A stretch of DNA of 64,000 bases from Amoebidium appalachense (lineage: Eukaryota > Ichthyosporea). This document shows positions 57,182 through 64,000 of the stretch, in pieces. Both the position numbers and the translations under genes were made by a program. The notes beneath the pieces were generated by a model. It worked only from the letters and a program-made list of their open reading frames with translations. It searched no databases and was not told the origin of the DNA. The stretch covers positions 6,944,001-7,008,000 of the forward strand of contig CAVNZM010000009.1 of assembly GCA_963693365.1 (NCBI GenBank). Reading direction: 5' to 3'. Every line of letters starts with the position of its first letter. The first letter of the stretch is position 1.

Positions 57182-58099
57182 TTACGGCATGCTCGTGACG
57201 AGATCCAGTAAATCGCTGCAAATTTGCGTGTCCATGTTTCCGACCTGGGCTTCGATAAGTGCATCATCGATCAAGTTAAAGGCAACTTCCGAGCCATTTT
57301 CCTCGAAATCGAGAATTGCCTGCATGTCCCACCCACCGGAATTGAACGAATCGACGTTGTTTGCGAGCATGTTTGAAGAATCTCCGGGCTTCATAACATT
57401 TACGCATTGAACAGAGACAGGCGAACCCAGAGGGGAGGGCTCAGGGGAGACGAGGTATGGGGTTGGTTGAGGCGTGATTGTAACGGGGCTGATGGTAACG
57501 TATGAAACCTGCGGCGTGTAGTCCATGCTGTTGGGAAACCGAGAGAAGTTTGTGTGTTGAATGGGAAGGGAAGACGCCCTCCCAAGAGAAAATGTGTCGT
57601 AACTTGCAGACACTCCGACGGGGTTGTTTACATGTACATGTGTGGAAAAGGGGTGGGGCGGTCTTTGAACCGGGCGGACAAGTGTGCCAGAAACGGGAAG
57701 CTGCCTGTTGATAATACCGTACGGGTGGTGCATTTGGTGTGGGGGGGAGGACATTGGTGAAAACGTGCCTACAGGAACATCGTTTAGGCTGAAACTCCGT
57801 CCTAGAGAGTTGACATCGCGCAGATCCACGGGGGTACCGTCCTGAGACAAAAGCACTGCCTGCCCGTTCGTTTTACGACAGTTTAGATTGTGGTTTGCCT
57901 TAACGTGATATTGGAGAGAGCGAAAGTTTTCATAACGGCGTTGGCAACCCGGAACAGGGCAGTGGTTTGTGCGCGAAAGCTCGTCAGCTGTTCGTCTCCT
58001 GCGCGGGCGCATGGAACTCATCGAGCTAGAGCTTAGCGTGCTCATTGTGGGCCTTGAAATTACTTTGGCCGCCATTTTCTCTTTTTTGCCTATTAACAT
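57182..58099 (-). CDS. Single C2H2 zinc-finger protein (305 aa)
   Basis: An intronless frame of 305 codons. One C2H2 finger is at residues 47-70 (C47-x4-C52-x12-H65-x4-H70), preceded by a basic RPRRRRTADEL stretch that could be a nuclear localisation signal. The middle is Ser/Pro/Thr-rich and low in complexity. The C-terminal 60 residues are acidic and hydrophobic (ILDFEENGSEV, SDLLDLVTSMP), like a transactivation region. Together this suggests a sequence-specific transcription factor or co-regulator, although a single finger seldom suffices for specific DNA binding. The ATG at 58097-58099 opens the frame; Met9 (AAAATGGCGGCC) has the stronger context and may be the true start. It is unlike its neighbours in having no introns. 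The family is not identified. Confidence 0.8.
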   Translation of the reverse strand: MLIGKKEKMAAKVISRPTMSTLSSSSMSSMRPRRRRTADELSRTNHCPVPGCQRRYENFRSLQYHVKANHNLNCRKTNGQAVLLSQDGTPVDLRDVNSLGRSFSLNDVPVGTFSPMSSPPHQMHHPYGIINRQLPVSGTLVRPVQRPPHPFSTHVHVNNPVGVSASYDTFSLGRASSLPIQHTNFSRFPNSMDYTPQVSYVTISPVTITPQPTPYLVSPEPSPLGSPVSVQCVNVMKPGDSSNMLANNVDSFNSGGWDMQAILDFEENGSEVAFNLIDDALIEAQVGNMDTQICSDLLDLVTSMP

Positions 58100-60732
58100 C
58101 TAGGTCGGGTATGTGCTTTGATCGTCAGATATATGTTACTGTGTACAAATTGAAGTTCAGAAGGCCTGTTAATACTCTTTACTTGGCAAATTAAGTTGAC
58201 GCCTGGTGCGGGAAACGCGTGCAGGAAGTTTATGATGTTCGGTAGACCGTATCAAACGTATAATTTCATTACTTAAGCTTAAGGGGAACCCGTTTATATA
58301 GGCTACGGTGTTTTCCCAAATTGCACCTGCGAACGCCCGAATACTGAGAGATTTTGTTTGTTCAATGACACACATGCGTCCGCCGATGCAAACTGCACAT
58401 GGTGTCCTCCTGTTTGGGTCTTTATATACACGGCCAGCCGCCCGCATTCCAACGTACATGATTGGATCTCATTTGGCCCGGCCTTGCCCGGCAACGTCTT
58501 TTCCCACATTCGAAAATGGACATTAAAAAAACGAAAACCTTATCCACCATATAATTTCAGTAGTATAAACATATATTAAGTGTAATAAATGTAATTGAGG
58601 GTCTTCAAGAGTTCTTTTTTGCGGGCCGGAACGTCGGCGACTCGGATGGTTCGGGGCACTCCTTTGGGTAGTGGAGTGAGCCAATCAAATATGAATAGGG
58701 AAAGCACCTCAAACGCAATAATTGGCGGATGGATGATCCCACCTGAGATCTCCATGCGTCACCAAATACCTCCAATCGGTTAATCCGTTTAGAAGTGAGC
58801 GCTGGAAAACAATCAGCCTGAATTAGGGTATCTCTTTGGTGATTATTGAATGTTTATTTTTAATATAGCATAGATAAAAAGACTTAAAACGAGTAATAAA
58901 TAAGTTGGAGATGTTTATTTGAGCCATAAACATGTATTAAATGATCTTTTCGCGTCCTTTTTATAAAATAGGTGCACATCAGAATTTCACAGATTGAAAT
59001 GAAGTCTAGGAGGATAAACAAGTGGGAGCTTATCATGATAGGATATTATTATACACAATTTGATTGGTTCAAGAAATAGTATAGATCAATGGAATGCTTT
59101 GCATTTCTGTCATGTTTGAGTTGGAACTTGGGCCGGAGCTCGACGAATGGGAACGCTAGTCCGACACGATGGAATGTTGATGTTACACACATGGGCAAGG
59201 CTTGCCACGTTGGAACGTAAACATTCATACATGGCCTACAATGGTTCATGGAACAAGTTTTATAGGGGGAGAAAGGGGGATGTTGGGTTAATATAGAAGA
59301 AACAAAAAAACTGGCGTTCAACTGCATATGCAGCCGTCGTATACTGTATTTATGCGGCAACATCGGCAACATCTTACAATATAATTCGCATGGCGCGATT
59401 TTCCCTCGACAATCTAGATGTGGCCGATAAAACTGTATTCAAGCTTGAGAGAATCAAGACTGACCATGGCCAGTGAGCCAGTACGTGCATGCCATGGGAA
59501 TGGGACAAAACGGAAAGCCAAGCTCTGAAGAAGAAAAAAAGGAGGGTGGGCCGCCGTGTGCGTCCGTATACCCGGTAGACAAAGCTTTTACAGTGGGATT
59601 GATATCATCAGCTGTCGACGTGGTACGCGTCATTGAGGAGGCAGGCCTAGGGCCTAATTAGATTTCATTGGTAAAGACATATTCCGTGACATGTGATTCT
59701 TGGCAGCTGGTTCTGGAATGCGCCTGTCCACGTGTCAGTGACGGTGTCCACCGTGTGTGTTCACGTGCACCATATCACATCCTCAGTCGAGCCTCATCCC
59801 GATGATACACCTGCCACCTACTGAGATGGCTCCTTATTTTTCCTTACACATTCAGCGAACACTGGACTCTATCGAACCGTCGAGGCGCCGCGACAGAAAG
59901 CATGCACGCGGTCGCGAGCCCGTCTGCAGCGAACGTAAAGTTCATCGCAGCGCGTGCACACCGTCAGTACGTGTGAGATGATACACCGGTATACTGTTGA
60001 CTGTACGTGCGGCACTCAATATTGTTTGCAAGCCATGGCAGGATGCATGAACTTCGATGGTGAGACGTAACAAAACACGCTTGCGTAAATGTGCATATTT
60101 GTGTATCAGCTGCCAGGCACGCATATGCATTTCATCCACACGCCCACTCTTGGAGCTGTGTTTACAGCTGTCAGTGAGCTTTGTACAACTGTCAGACTCT
60201 GTCACCAGTGGCCTGGTGCCGCAGTGGTGCGTTTTCGTGATGCGCAGTTGGCCAATCCAATCGATCTACGGAACAACATACCCATATATGGCAATATTTC
60301 TTAGACGTGACCGTTACATCAGATTAGCCCGCCGAAGTGCGATCGCAGGGTTCCGAACGCAGCGAACGTTTTGCGAGAGCTGAACGCAAACATTTTTGGG
60401 GGGATGTGCTGTTTATTAAATTAACGACATGTAGGTGAGCGACAAGTTGTCGGCACCAAGGCCAATAGTACTTCCACCCAACAAGATATACAGTTTTCTC
60501 AGAAAATACTCAGAAAACAGAAGATATTAACTGAGCAACTTCTATAGTATGATATATTACACGTTTTTTCACCCTCTGTAACTCTGTAACAGAGGCCATA
60601 TTCTTGCAAGAACTGGGCAAGCATTCACTTCTTCTCTCTTCTCTGCTTAGAATAGGAGCCTTTCTCGCCTCCACCCCATCTTGCAGGAAAAACCAGGGTG
60701 AAAAAGTACTTGGTTTAATAATCGGCTGAAAC
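58100..60732. other. 2.6 kb intergenic region, mostly unique DNA
   Basis: Unlike the rest of the window it has almost no homopolymer runs. A short frame ATGGCGCGATTTTCCCTCG at 59390-59472 (27 codons, MARFSLDNLDV...) ends at a GTGAGC donor-like site and could be a first exon, but no continuation was found. A 96-codon frame on the minus strand (58169-58459) lies just upstream of the zinc-finger gene and has no known motif. Promoters of the flanking genes are expected at either end. Confidence 0.45.
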
Positions 60733-63879
<3,147 letters not shown>

Positions 63880-64000
63880 GTGAGTGGGTTTTCCTTTATT
63901 TTTTTGCTTTTTTTCTTTGTTTTGTCTTTCTTTTTTTCCTCTTTTTCTTTGTGTTTTCTGGTGTTGTGTGTATGTGTGTGTGTGTGGGGGGTGGGGGGGG
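63880..64000 (+). other. Intron start, membrane-protein gene
   Basis: Begins GTGAGTGGG and continues as T-rich then GT/G-rich DNA to the end of the window. Confidence 0.7.

Overview
This is eukaryotic nuclear DNA. The protein-coding genes are split by many GT-AG introns, and the non-coding DNA is full of simple sequence: (CA)n, (CT)n and (GA)n arrays and dozens of pure poly-C or poly-G runs of about 15-60 bases. No bacterial operons, ribosome-binding sites, rRNA or tRNA were seen. The genes read in the standard code. A RING/B-box gene, a WDR43 orthologue and an AlkD-type glycosylase gene together suggest an intron-rich protist, possibly a unicellular relative of animals, but the window cannot settle this.

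Layout: 0.7-1.5 kb holds the orphan last exon of a TRIM-like gene (minus). 3.8-9.7 kb is a young, intact Ty1/copia retrotransposon (minus) with near-identical 601-bp LTRs, followed by the truncated start of a second tandem unit. 10.5-12.9 kb is a second TRIM-like gene (minus), interrupted by a one-base frameshift. 13.6-21.8 kb is an eight-exon AlkD-family DNA glycosylase gene (plus). 23.4-23.6 kb encodes a 50-residue cysteine-rich protein ending in a CaaX-like motif (minus). 24.45-37.5 kb is a 17-exon WDR43/Utp5 gene (plus). 41.5-42.5 kb encodes a putative mitochondrial protein (minus). 42.8-48.3 kb is a large inverted repeat whose two arms carry the same non-LTR reverse-transcriptase fragment; between them lie a second RT relic and several strong palindromes. 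49.3-52.4 kb is a four-exon gene of unknown function (plus). 57.2-58.1 kb encodes a single-finger C2H2 protein (minus). 60.7-63.9 kb is the 5' part of a multi-pass membrane protein gene that runs off the window (plus).

The host genes do not form a pathway. WDR43 belongs to ribosome biogenesis, AlkD to base-excision repair, and TRIM-like proteins are usually ubiquitin ligases. AlkD/TRIM and WDR43/Cys-rich form head-to-head pairs that may share promoter regions.

The most striking genome-level features are: (1) at least seven 3' splice sites are the ends of CA microsatellites; (2) a repeat family ending in poly-C occurs only in the sense direction inside introns of plus-strand genes; (3) the retroelement inverted repeat has nested palindromes; (4) a WDR43 exon end is partially duplicated, and only the duplicate has the donor phase needed for the next exon. 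Two conserved genes also carry apparent one-base deletions in short C/G runs, so some frame breaks may be assembly errors.
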